Part shown: positions 12,848-21,067 of the stretch, in pieces
How positions within the stretch are numbered: the stretch's first letter is position 1
Layout: each line of letters opens with the position of its first letter
Assembly: GCA_001871435.1 (NCBI GenBank)
Contig: MNVC01000001.1
Location: 1-27,510 of the forward strand
Direction: 5' to 3'
Source: Candidatus Magasanikbacteria bacterium CG1_02_32_51
Lineage (GTDB): Bacteria; Patescibacteriota; Patescibacteriia; Magasanikbacterales; UBA922
DNA: 27,510 bases
The notes under the pieces: generated by a model
Told to the model about the DNA's origin: nothing
What the model saw: only the letters and a program-made list of their open reading frames with translations
The model's database searches: none
Position numbers and translations under genes: made by a program

Positions 12848-13561
12848 ATGATTAAAGAGTCTAATGTTGAACCTTCTTTTCATGTCTTGCTTGGTGAAAA
12901 AAAAGAATTGAAAGAAGAAGTGGAAAATAATTTAGAACAAATCAAAGAAGTTTTTTCAAACTATATTGAAAAAATTATAATTCCTATTATTGGCTATAAT
13001 ATTGAGGGATTAATATATAATGACAAAAATACCAAACTAATTATAAAAAAAAATAAATTTTCTGATAATCAAGATAAAATTATAATGTATGATGTAGGGG
13101 AAGCTATCAAGGTGGCTGTTGAATCCAAAAAAAAATTACAAAAACTTTTTCAAACTCTTTTTGATAGTTTTTTGATAGATACCAAAGTTGAAAATATTAT
13201 TACAGATGACAATCTAATCAAAAAGAACGGAGAAGAAATTGGAAAATTATTTTTAGGAAAAAATTTAGAACAAGAAAATAATTTAGACAATTTTTCTAGT
13301 ATTTCTGCTTTGGCAAAACTTAATCAAGAATTGCCTAAAATACATATGGCTTCTAGAGTTTATGAAATTTTTACAAAACTTCAAGAAATAGAAAAAAGTT
13401 TGGAAAATTTAAAATCTATCGTATCAGAACAAAAAGTTCAAAATGGTGTACAACCTTATAATGACAGAGATTTTAATAGAATCCCAATAATTTATAAAAG
13501 ATTTATAAAAGTAAGTTTAAGTAATTTGTTCAAAATGATTGAAGATTACTTTGCAGATTAA
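12848..13561 (+). CDS. Hypothetical protein, predicted alpha-helical
   Basis: Not recognised. 237 residues, rich in Lys, Glu, Asn and Ile, with no signal peptide or membrane segment. Amphipathic helices are likely around residues 17-45 and 165-195 (VYEIFTKLQEIEKSLENLKSI looks coiled-coil-like). No cysteine motif or nucleotide-binding loop is visible. It starts 5 bp after the hpf stop with no SD, so it is probably translated from the same transcript, and a hairpin terminator follows at 13610. Codon use matches the neighbouring host genes, arguing against recent transfer. Confidence 0.75.
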   Translation: MIKESNVEPSFHVLLGEKKELKEEVENNLEQIKEVFSNYIEKIIIPIIGYNIEGLIYNDKNTKLIIKKNKFSDNQDKIIMYDVGEAIKVAVESKKKLQKLFQTLFDSFLIDTKVENIITDDNLIKKNGEEIGKLFLGKNLEQENNLDNFSSISALAKLNQELPKIHMASRVYEIFTKLQEIEKSLENLKSIVSEQKVQNGVQPYNDRDFNRIPIIYKRFIKVSLSNLFKMIEDYFAD

Positions 13562-13609
13562 ATAAAAAGTTTTTTTATTACTTTTCTGACTGATATAGAC
13601 AAAAGTCTT

Positions 13610-13640
13610 AAAAGCTGGTACACTAGGCCAGCTTTTTAAA
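13610..13640 (+). terminator. Rho-independent terminator before secA
   Basis: Stem AAAAGCTGG/CCAGCTTTT (13610-13618 with 13628-13636) with loop TACACTAGG. The T-run forms the 3' arm and continues briefly. It ends the murB-hpf-unknown transcript 25 bp before secA. Confidence 0.75.
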
Positions 13641-13661
13641 CAGAAAAAAATAAATAAAAAT

Positions 13662-16493
13662 ATGTCTTTTTTAGAAAAAATATTTCCTGATGGCAATAAA
13701 AAGGAGCTCAAGAAATTTCAAGCTTTGGTAGAGGGTGTAAATATTTTGGAATCAGAATATGAAAAATTACCTGATCAAGAATTGAAAAATAAAACATCAG
13801 AATTTAAAAAAAGAATTGAAAAAGGTGAATCTTTGGATAGTCTTTTGACTGAAGCTTTTGCTGTAGTTCGTGAAACTGCCAAGCGTACTTTGGGTATGCG
13901 TCATTATGATGTCCAGATGATTGGTGGTGCGTCTTTGCACAAAGGCAAAATTGCTGAAATGCGTACTGGTGAAGGCAAGACTCTTACTTCTACTTTAGCA
14001 GTGTATCTAAATGCTTTGGAAGGCAAAGGTGTACATGTGGTTACTGTCAATGATTATTTGGCCAAACGTGATGCTGTTTGGATGGCCAAGATTTATGATT
14101 TTTTGGGTTTGACTGTGGGTGTTATCCAAAATCAACGTGTTTCTTTTGTTTATGATTCTTCAGTAATTAGACCAGAAGAAATCAGTACTGAAGAAATTGA
14201 AGCTGAAAGTTTCAAAATAGAAAATGAATTTTTAAGACCTTCTTCTCGTCAAGAAGCTTATGCTTGTGATGTTACTTATGGTACCAACAATGAATATGGC
14301 TTTGATTATCTTCGTGATAATATGGTTCAAACAATTGAGGAAATGGTGATGCGTCCTGGTAATGAAATGCATTATTGTATAATTGATGAAATTGATTCTA
14401 TTCTTATTGATGAAGCTCGTACTCCACTTATTATTTCTGCTCCAGCCGAAGAAGCTACTGAACAATATTATCATTTTGCTACTTGGACAAAACAACTAAA
14501 AGAAAATGAAGATTATAATGTTGATGAAAAAATACGTAGTGCTACTCTTACAGATGTGGGTATTACCAAATTTGAAAAATGGTTGAATGTAGAAAATTTA
14601 TATGTGGAGGGTGGAATCGCCCTTGTCCATCATATTGAGCAAGCTCTAAAAGCTGAAGTACTTTTCAAACGAGACAAAGATTATATTGTGGACAATGGTG
14701 AAATAATTATTATTGATGAGTTTACTGGACGTAAAATGCCAGGTCGTCGTTATTCTGAAGGTTTACATCAAGCAATTGAAGCCAAAGAAAATGTCAAAAT
14801 TCAACGTGAAAGTCGTACTTTGGCTACTATTACTTTTCAAAATCTTTTTCGTATGTATGATAAATTGTCTGGTATGACTGGTACTGCTAAGACTGAGGAA
14901 GAAGAATTTTTTAAGATTTATGGTTTAGAAGTATTGGTAGTCCCTACCAACAAGCCTGATGTTCGTGTAGATTTTTCAGATAGAATTTACAAAAATGAAC
15001 AAGGCAAAAATAGAGCCATTGTTGAAAAAATAAAAGAATGTCAAGTCAAAGGTCAGCCAGTACTTATTGGTACAATTTCTGTAGAAAAAAATGAATATTT
15101 AAGTCAGTTTTTGACAATCAATGGTATTCAACATGAAGTCTTGAATGCTAAGAATCATGAACGCGAAGGTGAAATTATTGCTCAAGCTGGTCGTCCTGGG
15201 GCTGTAACTCTGGCTACTAATATGGCTGGTCGTGGTGTAGATATCAAGCTTGGTGGTGTACCTTTTGCCAAAGATACTTTTGAAAAAGTAAAAAATGCTG
15301 GTGGTCTGTTTGTACTTGGTACTGAGCGTCATGAGTCTCGTCGTATTGACAATCAGCTTCGTGGCCGTAGTGCTCGTCAGGGTGATCCTGGTGAGACACA
15401 ATTTTTTGTTTCCACTGATGATGATTTGATGCGTATTTTTGCAGGGGATAGACTGAAAAACGTGATGACTAGATTCAATGTACCAGAAGATATGCCAATT
15501 GAACAAAAGTTTATTACTAAGATGCTTGAGAGTGCTCAGAAAAAAGTTGAGTCTCATCATTTTGATACTCGTAAACATTTACTTGAGTATGATGATGTTT
15601 TAAACAAACAACGTGGTGTAATTTATAATAAACGCCGTCACGTTTTGAATTTAGCTGAAAAAGAAATAAAAGGCATTGCTGTAATAGAAGACAAAAAAGA
15701 TTTTGAAGAAAAAAAATCAGAAATAATAAAAACTAGGGAACAAACTTTGTCACTTCATGAAATGATTATGGAAATGATTGAAGCTGAAATAGAATTTATT
15801 GTTTCTTTTCATACTAATACTGAAGATGATACACAATGGAATACACAAGAAATTTATGAAACTATCAAGACTATTTTTCCATTGTCTATTGAAGACAAAA
15901 AAATTATTTTGGATTTGGGTAAAGATAGTTCAGAATTAAATATTAGTGAAGTAGAACGTCGTGACAAATTGGTAGAATTTTTGTTGGCCAAAGCTAGACA
16001 TCAATATTTAGAAATGACCAAAATTATTCAAGAACAAATCACCACAGAAGAAGATAAAACAAAAGTAATTGCTGAATTACAAAAGAGTGTTTTACTTCGT
16101 ACTATTGATAACCTTTGGGTGGAGTATTTGGTAGCTATAGATTATTTGCGTACGGGGATTGGTTTGCGTGGTTATGGTCAGCGTGATCCACTTGTGGAAT
16201 ACAAACAAGAAAGTTTTCATCTTTTTAATCAATTATTGTCTAATATTCAAAAAGAAGTTGTCTATACTTTTTTTAAGATAAATATTGGTCTGCAATTGGC
16301 ACCAAGTATCATGGCTGAAGACAAAATGACTTTGAAAGGTGCTCAAAAAACTAGTAATGCTGAAGCCGGGATTGTAGAAGGTAAAGTGAAAGATGAAGAA
16401 GGTCACAAAGTTGGACGTAATAATCCTTGTCCTTGTGGAGCGACTAAAGAGGATGGAACTCCAAAAAAATATAAACATTGTCATGGGAAGTAA
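13662..16493 (+). CDS. secA: Preprotein translocase ATPase SecA
   Basis: A 943-residue motor that pushes unfolded proteins through SecYEG. Motifs in order: Walker A region MRTGEGKTLTSTLAVYLNAL (about 101-120), VTVNDYLAKRDA, TYGTNNEYGFDYLRDNM, Walker B CIIDEIDSILIDEARTPLI (about 238-256), GRRYSEGLHQAIEAKE, GMTGTAKTEEEEF, TNMAGRGVDIKLGG and the RGRSARQGDPG arginine finger motif, then the helical wing/scaffold with NLWVEYLVAIDYLRTGI. The C-terminus keeps a zinc/SecB-lipid-binding tail, NPCPCGATKEDG followed by KKYKHCHGK, with a few extra residues between the cysteine pairs relative to CPCGSGKKYKHCHG. There is an extra helix-rich segment (about 165-192, YDSSVIRPEEISTEE). The start has the AAAAATATG context and no SD. 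Confidence 0.98.
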   Translation: MSFLEKIFPDGNKKELKKFQALVEGVNILESEYEKLPDQELKNKTSEFKKRIEKGESLDSLLTEAFAVVRETAKRTLGMRHYDVQMIGGASLHKGKIAEMRTGEGKTLTSTLAVYLNALEGKGVHVVTVNDYLAKRDAVWMAKIYDFLGLTVGVIQNQRVSFVYDSSVIRPEEISTEEIEAESFKIENEFLRPSSRQEAYACDVTYGTNNEYGFDYLRDNMVQTIEEMVMRPGNEMHYCIIDEIDSILIDEARTPLIISAPAEEATEQYYHFATWTKQLKENEDYNVDEKIRSATLTDVGITKFEKWLNVENLYVEGGIALVHHIEQALKAEVLFKRDKDYIVDNGEIIIIDEFTGRKMPGRRYSEGLHQAIEAKENVKIQRESRTLATITFQNLFRMYDKLSGMTGTAKTEEEEFFKIYGLEVLVVPTNKPDVRVDFSDRIYKNEQGKNRAIVEKIKECQVKGQPVLIGTISVEKNEYLSQFLTINGIQHEVLNAKNHEREGEIIAQAGRPGAVTLATNMAGRGVDIKLGGVPFAKDTFEKVKNAGGLFVLGTERHESRRIDNQLRGRSARQGDPGETQFFVSTDDDLMRIFAGDRLKNVMTRFNVPEDMPIEQKFITKMLESAQKKVESHHFDTRKHLLEYDDVLNKQRGVIYNKRRHVLNLAEKEIKGIAVIEDKKDFEEKKSEIIKTREQTLSLHEMIMEMIEAEIEFIVSFHTNTEDDTQWNTQEIYETIKTIFPLSIEDKKIILDLGKDSSELNISEVERRDKLVEFLLAKARHQYLEMTKIIQEQITTEEDKTKVIAELQKSVLLRTIDNLWVEYLVAIDYLRTGIGLRGYGQRDPLVEYKQESFHLFNQLLSNIQKEVVYTFFKINIGLQLAPSIMAEDKMTLKGAQKTSNAEAGIVEGKVKDEEGHKVGRNNPCPCGATKEDGTPKKYKHCHGK

Positions 16494-16514
16494 TTATTAA
16501 TTTTTAACTTTTAT

Positions 16515-16545
16515 AAAAAACTCTCGTTTTAACGAGAGTTTTTTT
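16515..16545 (+). terminator. Rho-independent terminator of secA
   Basis: Stem AAAAAACTCTCGTT/AACGAGAGTTTTTT (16515-16528 with 16531-16544) with a T-run on the 3' side, starting 22 bp after the secA stop. Confidence 0.85.
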
Positions 16546-16642
16546 GTACACACACTTGTCAAATTGTATGATTGTATGATAGAGTTTTTTGTACAATCCA
16601 AGATTAGAAGCAAATCAAAAGGAGTAACTTCTAGCTATTTCA

Positions 16643-16659
16643 ACTCATTGGAGGTGAGT
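16643..16659 (+). promoter_or_regulatory. Strong Shine-Dalgarno presented in a hairpin loop
   Basis: ACTCA (16643-16647) and TGAGT (16655-16659) can pair around the loop TTGGAGG. The loop holds GGAGG, ideally spaced (6 nt) before the ATG at 16661. A strong SD is exceptional here, as most neighbouring genes have none. Confidence 0.55.
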
Positions 16660-16660
16660 A

Positions 16661-16945
16661 ATGATAACTGGGTTTGTGATGTCTGTTCCAAAGAGTCATG
16701 ATTACATCACCCATCGTCATATGGGGCGTATGTATGTACTCAATGGTTGTAGTGACAGCTCCTTCAGAGTTTATCTGAGTGGAAGAAATAACGAAGTCGG
16801 AGAGGATGACGATATCCGACTGGTGTTGAAAGACTTGATTTCAAATCTCGTCAAAACACACAGGGGAAAGTTTGAGACTGAAAAGTATTGGTACGAAATC
16901 TTCTCTGTGTATGACAATTGTGTGTTCAAGCCTTTTTGTAGCTAA
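16661..16945 (+). CDS. Hypothetical protein with strong SD, less AT-rich than neighbours
   Basis: Not recognised. A 94-residue protein (MITGFVMSVPKSHDYITHRH) with an acidic centre (NEVGEDDDIRLVL), two or three scattered cysteines and an aromatic C-terminal part (KYWYEIFSVYDN). No signal peptide or membrane helix. The strong GGAGGTGAG SD fixes the start. Base composition is clearly less AT-rich than secA or secD, and codon choice differs, which could mean acquisition from elsewhere or high expression. It converges with the similarly unusual gene at 17116-17613; a hairpin and terminator lie between. Function unknown. Confidence 0.7.
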   Translation: MITGFVMSVPKSHDYITHRHMGRMYVLNGCSDSSFRVYLSGRNNEVGEDDDIRLVLKDLISNLVKTHRGKFETEKYWYEIFSVYDNCVFKPFCS

Positions 16946-17004
16946 TTTACACCAACAGTTCCGCGGGGTCTGTCCAAAACTCCGCATCCGTATATTATTA
17001 AATT

Positions 17005-17036
17005 AACTTCCATCAATATGGAAGTTTTTGTTTTGT
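17005..17036 (+). terminator. Rho-independent terminator of the 16661 gene
   Basis: Stem AACTTCCAT/ATGGAAGTT (17005-17013 with 17018-17026), loop CAAT, followed by a T-rich tail. A second weaker hairpin, GCGGGGT/ACTCCGC (16963-16969 with 16979-16985), precedes it in the 3' untranslated region. Confidence 0.8.
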
Positions 17037-17052
17037 ATTTTTTTGATGAAGA

Positions 17053-17107
17053 TTCCCCAGCCGACGACACGCATGTAGTGTTATGCAGTGTCGTCGGTGT
17101 AGGGGGA
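17053..17107. other. Long GC-rich hairpin between convergent unknown genes
   Basis: CCGACGACAC (17061-17070) pairs perfectly with GTGTCGTCGG (17088-17097); the helix can extend inward by GCAT/ATGC and outward by TTCCCC/GGGGAA. Neither strand has a following T-run, so it is not a standard terminator. It lies just past the stop of the leftward gene (17116). Confidence 0.7.
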
Positions 17108-17115
17108 AGTTCCCT

Positions 17116-17613
17116 TCATTTGTAGTCCGCAGGGTCAAACTGTGGCATTTGTTCATGAATGTCCATGTTTGAGTTTTCTTTTGCAGTTGTAAACCCAACC
17201 AAGAAACATTCTTTGACAATGTTCTTGATTGCTTTGTTCAGTGGAGTAACACTTTCGTGGTACTGTGGAAGTACTGCAAAATCGTCCTCACCCAGATCTG
17301 AGACCTCCATCCAGGGGTTTTTTCTGGATTTATTGAATCCAATCTTGAATGAATTTTCAAACATCAACTCAAGTGCGAAGCCAATAGTCTTATGGGGATT
17401 CTCGGCTTCATAAGCTTCAACCATGAGTGACGCCAAGTGATTGTAGGCATCATCTTCAAGATTGATGTGGACGATGGCAATTTGTTGCATGTCATCGTAG
17501 ATGTTGATGTTGTTGGAACCTGAGTTGAGGAGAAATTCTATCTCTCCAAAACTCAAGTGTAAACCTGTAATAGGATTTGTCCAAAAGACAAGTTTGTCTG
17601 GTATTTTCTTCAT
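17116..17613 (-). CDS. Hypothetical protein with strong SD
   Basis: Not recognised. Start chosen at ATG 17613 (MKKIPDKLVFWTNP) because GGAGG lies 8 nt upstream (17626-17622); a longer frame from 17685 has no SD. The 165-residue protein is acidic, without signal peptide or membrane helix, and has an apparent alpha/beta pattern (IAIVHINLEDDAYNHLASLMVEAYEAE) and a disordered acidic C-terminus (HEQMPQFDPADYK). As with the gene at 16661, base use is less AT-rich than the Sec genes on either side. A CCAACT-GGAGG-AGTTGG hairpin is in its leader. The pair may be a small acquired or specially regulated unit inserted between secA and secD; function unknown. Confidence 0.7.
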   Translation of the reverse strand: MKKIPDKLVFWTNPITGLHLSFGEIEFLLNSGSNNINIYDDMQQIAIVHINLEDDAYNHLASLMVEAYEAENPHKTIGFALELMFENSFKIGFNKSRKNPWMEVSDLGEDDFAVLPQYHESVTPLNKAIKNIVKECFLVGFTTAKENSNMDIHEQMPQFDPADYK

Positions 17614-17621
17614 GTAAAAAA

Positions 17622-17667
17622 CCTCCGTGATCCTTTTTTGGGGAACTTGGCCAACTCCTCCAGTTGG
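17622..17667 (-). promoter_or_regulatory. SD and GGAGG-loop hairpin in the leader of the 17116-17613 gene
   Basis: Reading leftward, a perfect 6-bp hairpin CCAACT/AGTTGG with loop GGAGG (17667-17651) precedes the true SD GGAGG (17626-17622), which is 8 nt from the ATG at 17613. The loop mimics an SD. Confidence 0.5.
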
Positions 17668-17774
17668 ATATATAAAAATTAACATAAAATATTTAAAAAG
17701 TAAAATTGGGTTTGTATATAAATAAGTTTATAGCTACAAGAATTTTGTCAATTTTTTCTTGTTATTAACTAACC

Positions 17775-17803
17775 TTGACGTTTTCTTTAAAAACAAGTAC
17801 AAT
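17775..17803 (+). promoter_or_regulatory. Promoter of secD-secF
   Basis: -35 TTGACG (17775-17780), 17-bp spacer, -10 TACAAT (17798-17803), the closest sigma-70 match in the window. Transcription would start near 17810, leaving an unusually long leader of about 130 nt before the secD ATG at 17944. No gene is seen in the 330 bp from 17614 to 17943. Confidence 0.75.
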
Positions 17804-17819
17804 AGTCTCCACTTGGATG

Positions 17820-17884
17820 TTCTTTGTTAGACAAAGAATTTACAATGTTTTTTGAACAAGGTATATTATATATAGTATATCTTG
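17820..17884 (+). promoter_or_regulatory. Structured secD leader: hairpin and 28-bp palindrome
   Basis: TTCTTTG/CAAAGAA (loop TTAGA) forms a hairpin around 17820-17838, and 17857-17884 is a near-perfect 28-nt palindrome starting CAAGGTATA and ending TATATCTTG. Both lie between the promoter and secD, so they could act as RNA structure or an operator. Role unknown. Confidence 0.45.
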
Positions 17885-17943
17885 CTAAGAGCTTTTAGAA
17901 TTACAAATAATTTCTCGACTTGTTTCGGGAGCTAAGTAAAATT

Positions 17944-19986
17944 ATGACAAAAGCAAATATTCGTGGGAAAATAAGATGGGGAATTTTTGGTATCATTGCT
18001 TTACTTTTTGCATCTAGTATTTTTGTTGCACCACAATTATTCAACAAGGGTATTGATTGGGCAAATAATAATGTCCATTTAGGTTTGCCACGTATAACAG
18101 AACGTGATTTTCGTTTGGGTCTAGATTTACAAGGTGGTGCTCATCTAGTTTATGAAGCTGATGTTAGTAACATTCCTGCTGGAGAAGAGGCTTCGGCTGT
18201 AGAAGGTGTTCGTGATGTAATAGAAAAAAGAATAAATGGTATTGGTGTTTCAGAGGCACAAGTCCAGACCGCCCAAGTTGGTAAAGATCGTCGTATAATT
18301 GTAGAATTACCAGGTGTGTCTGATGTTGAACAAGCAATTTCTATGATTGGGGCTACACCTATTTTGGAATTCAAAGAAATAAATGATGCTCCACCTCGTG
18401 AATTGACAGCTGAAGAACAAAAACAGATTGATACTTTCAATGTCGATGCCAAAGTAAAAGCTACAGACTTGTTGAAAAAAATAAAAGATGGAATAAATTT
18501 TGAAGATGTTGCCAAAGAAAGTTCTGAAGATGAAACTAGTAAAAATAATGGAGGTTATTTGAATTATGTAAATACCAAATATCCCTATGCCGAACTTTTT
18601 ATTTGGGCTCAGACTGTCAAAGAAGGTGATATAAGTAAAACTTTGGTAACTAGTACTGAAGGTTTTAATATTTTGAAAAGAGGTACTGAACGTGATGGTG
18701 AAAAAGAAGTACAAGCTAGTCATATTTTGATTTGTTATCTTGGTTCACAAAATTGTAATAATGAACAATATACCAAAGAAGAAGCTTTGGCTAAAGCACA
18801 AGAAATTTACAATCAAGCTAATGCTGATAATTTTGAACAATTAGCCAAGGACAATTCTACTGATCCTAGTGTCGCTCAAAATAATGGAGATTTGGGTTGG
18901 TTTGGTACTGGTCAAATGATTCCAGAATTTGAAAAAGCTACTTTTGATGCTCAAAAAGGACAAATTATTGGACCTGTAGAAACAGCCTTTGGTTATCATG
19001 TTATTTATAAAAAAGATGAAAGAAATACCAAAGAATATGAAATTTGGAGAATTTTGGTAAAAACAGAAAAAGCTACTGATATTTTGCCACCACAAGATCC
19101 TTGGAAAAATACTGATCTTTCTGGTAAAAATTTGAAACATTCGGAAGTAGTAAGTGACCAACAGACTGGAGCTATTCAAGTTGCTCTCAATTTTGATGAT
19201 GATGGTAAAGATTTGTTTGCTGATATTACCAAACGTAATGTTGGTAAGCAAGTGGCTATATTTTTGGATAATGATATTATTAGTGCACCTAATGTTCAGA
19301 CGGCTATCACTGATGGACGAGCTGTCATAACTGGTAGTTTCAATTTGCAAGATGCTAAGTTACTTTCTCAGAGATTGAATGCTGGAGCTTTGCCAGTGCC
19401 TGTCAATCTTATTTCCCAACAAACTGTGGGTGCTACTCTTGGTGCTAAGTCTGTTCAGGCTAGTCTTTTTGCAGGTATTGTTGGAGTATTACTGGTAATG
19501 ATTTTTATGCTTATCTATTATCGGTTACCAGGTTTGTTGTCTGTAATTGCTTTAGCACTTTATATTACTTTGACTTTGGCTTTGTTCAAGTTAATTGGTG
19601 TAACTCTTTCTTTGGCGGGTATTGCTGGTTTTATTATATCTATTGGTATGGCTATAGATGCTAATGTACTTATTTTTGAACGTCTGAAGGAAGAATTAAT
19701 ATCTGGTAAAAGTCTCAAAGCTGGTGTAGAAGAAGGCTTCAAACGAGCTTGGTCTTCTATTCGTGATAGTAATATTTCTACACTTATTACCTGTATATTG
19801 CTTATTTGGTTTGGCACCAGTTTTGTTCAAGGTTTTGCTGTTACTCTAGGAATTGGTGTTTTGTTGTCTATGTTTAGTGCTATTACTGTTACTAGAGTAT
19901 TACTTAGATTCGTTGTACCTTGGTTCAAAAAGCGTGACGGTGGTTGGCTTTTTTTGGGTACTTTTATTAATAAAGAACAAAAATAA
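17944..19986 (+). CDS. secD: Protein-export membrane protein SecD with inserted parvulin-type isomerase sequence
   Basis: Start taken at ATG 17944 (MTKANIRGKIRWG) rather than a TTG 8 codons upstream. The 680-residue protein has an N-terminal membrane helix (about 14-33), the SecD signature FRLGLDLQGGAHLVYE (56-71), the periplasmic P1 region with EKRINGIGVSEAQVQ, and the C-terminal RND-type membrane domain with LAGIAGFIISIGMAIDANVLIFERLKEEL. Between the P1 parts lies about 220 extra residues: a degenerate parvulin half (about 165-248, FEDVAKESSEDETSKNNGGYL) and a complete PpiC/SurA-like domain (about 256-357, VQASHILI, FEQLAKDNSTDPS, GDLGWFGTGQMIPEFE, FGYHVIYK). Parvulins are extracytoplasmic prolyl isomerases/foldases such as PrsA and SurA, so emerging proteins could be folded at the translocon. 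SecF follows 4 bp downstream. Confidence 0.93.
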   Translation: MTKANIRGKIRWGIFGIIALLFASSIFVAPQLFNKGIDWANNNVHLGLPRITERDFRLGLDLQGGAHLVYEADVSNIPAGEEASAVEGVRDVIEKRINGIGVSEAQVQTAQVGKDRRIIVELPGVSDVEQAISMIGATPILEFKEINDAPPRELTAEEQKQIDTFNVDAKVKATDLLKKIKDGINFEDVAKESSEDETSKNNGGYLNYVNTKYPYAELFIWAQTVKEGDISKTLVTSTEGFNILKRGTERDGEKEVQASHILICYLGSQNCNNEQYTKEEALAKAQEIYNQANADNFEQLAKDNSTDPSVAQNNGDLGWFGTGQMIPEFEKATFDAQKGQIIGPVETAFGYHVIYKKDERNTKEYEIWRILVKTEKATDILPPQDPWKNTDLSGKNLKHSEVVSDQQTGAIQVALNFDDDGKDLFADITKRNVGKQVAIFLDNDIISAPNVQTAITDGRAVITGSFNLQDAKLLSQRLNAGALPVPVNLISQQTVGATLGAKSVQASLFAGIVGVLLVMIFMLIYYRLPGLLSVIALALYITLTLALFKLIGVTLSLAGIAGFIISIGMAIDANVLIFERLKEELISGKSLKAGVEEGFKRAWSSIRDSNISTLITCILLIWFGTSFVQGFAVTLGIGVLLSMFSAITVTRVLLRFVVPWFKKRDGGWLFLGTFINKEQK

Positions 19987-19990
19987 AAAT

Positions 19991-21052
19991 ATGCTTAATA
20001 TTGTCGGAAAAAGAAATATATTTTTTACCATCTCTGGTGTGTGGATAGGTTTGAGTATTTTATTTGTATTACTTTTTGGATTGAAACCGGGTATTGATTT
20101 TACTGGTGGATCTATTTTAGAGCTTAGTTTTACTGGGGATAGACCAGCTTTTAGTGATATGCAAGCTGAATTTGCAGATAATACATATGGAAATGTACTT
20201 GTTCAGACAACAGAAGACAATGGCTATATCCTAAAAATGAAATTTATTTCTGAAGATGAACACAAAGCTATTTTACAAAAGTTACGTGATAAATTTGAAG
20301 TAATCAAAGATTCTGGTTTGTCTGTGACTAGTGACAATAATGATACTAAATTGTTGGATATAAAAACTACCACAGTCAGTAGTACCACTGCTGTTGTTAC
20401 GACGACTAGCACAACTAGTACAACTAGTACAATTAGCGCTATAGACCAAAATTCTGATGTTGTAGAAAATAGATTAATAGAAGATCGCATTGAAACTATT
20501 GGTCCAGCTGTTGGTTTACAATTACAAAAAAGATCTATAGAAGTAGTTATTGCTGTGGTTCTGGCTATTGTCTTGTTTATTGCTTATGCTTTTCGTAAAG
20601 TAGCTAAGCCTGTTTCTTCCTGGAAATATGGTGTGACGGCTGTGATTGCTCTTGTTCATGATGTTGTAGGTACCATTGGTGTTTTTGCCTTACTTGGTAA
20701 GTTTTATGGCGTAGAAGTAGATATTCCTTTCGTGGTAGCTATGCTTACTGTCTTTGGTTATTCTGTCAATGATACTATTATAGTCTTTGATCGTATTCGT
20801 GAAAATTTGATTAAGTATGGTTATGAAAAATTTGATGAAGTAGTAAACAAAGGTATAAAACAAACTCTTTCTCGTTCTATAAATACTTCTTTTACAGTTT
20901 TGTTGGTTTTATTTGCTATGTTTTTGTTTGGTGGTGGTAGTATTCATTATTTTTCATTAGCACTTATTATTGGTATTTTCTTAGGTACTTATTCATCTAT
21001 TTTCTTGGCTAGTCCAATGTTAGTTGTCTGGCAAAAGATGTCTAAAAAATAA
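19991..21052 (+). CDS. secF: Protein-export membrane protein SecF
   Basis: Start chosen at ATG 19991 (MLNIVGKRNIFF), 4 bp after the secD stop and in the AAAAATATG context; the open frame extends upstream into secD but that part is out of family. The 353-residue protein has the N-terminal helix (about 11-30), the SecF motif GIDFTGGSILEL (34-45), the P1 domain, GPAVGLQLQKRSIEVV (171-186) leading into five further membrane helices, and VFGYSVNDTIIVFDRIRENL, the conserved RND-type segment. With SecD it uses the proton gradient to complete export. Residues 126-150 (TTTVSSTTAVVTTTSTTSTT onward) are a Thr/Ser-rich insertion encoded by a 9-nt tandem repeat. A terminator follows. Confidence 0.95.
   Translation: MLNIVGKRNIFFTISGVWIGLSILFVLLFGLKPGIDFTGGSILELSFTGDRPAFSDMQAEFADNTYGNVLVQTTEDNGYILKMKFISEDEHKAILQKLRDKFEVIKDSGLSVTSDNNDTKLLDIKTTTVSSTTAVVTTTSTTSTTSTISAIDQNSDVVENRLIEDRIETIGPAVGLQLQKRSIEVVIAVVLAIVLFIAYAFRKVAKPVSSWKYGVTAVIALVHDVVGTIGVFALLGKFYGVEVDIPFVVAMLTVFGYSVNDTIIVFDRIRENLIKYGYEKFDEVVNKGIKQTLSRSINTSFTVLLVLFAMFLFGGGSIHYFSLALIIGIFLGTYSSIFLASPMLVVWQKMSKK
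20402..20437 (+). repeat. 9-nt tandem repeat within secF
   Basis: Four units: ACGACTAGC, ACAACTAGT, ACAACTAGT, ACAATTAGC, coding TTS TTS TTS TIS. Length changes by whole units keep the frame, so the Thr/Ser loop may vary between strains. Confidence 0.85.
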
Positions 21053-21067
21053 GATTTTTGTATATCC

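Noticed and set aside
15099..15578. Open frame antisense to secA
   Set aside because: Low-complexity shadow of a strongly conserved gene.
16556..16580. TTGTCA and TATGAT as a promoter for the 16661 gene
   Set aside because: The spacer is only 13 bp, too short for a sigma-70 promoter.
18150..19350. Several open frames on the minus strand across secD
   Set aside because: They are opposite conserved SecD and parvulin sequence, and are rich in Ser, Phe and Ile as expected for shadows of AT-rich genes.
19853..19990. Upstream extension of secF into secD
   Set aside because: The SecF family begins near the ATG at 19991, which has the local start context.
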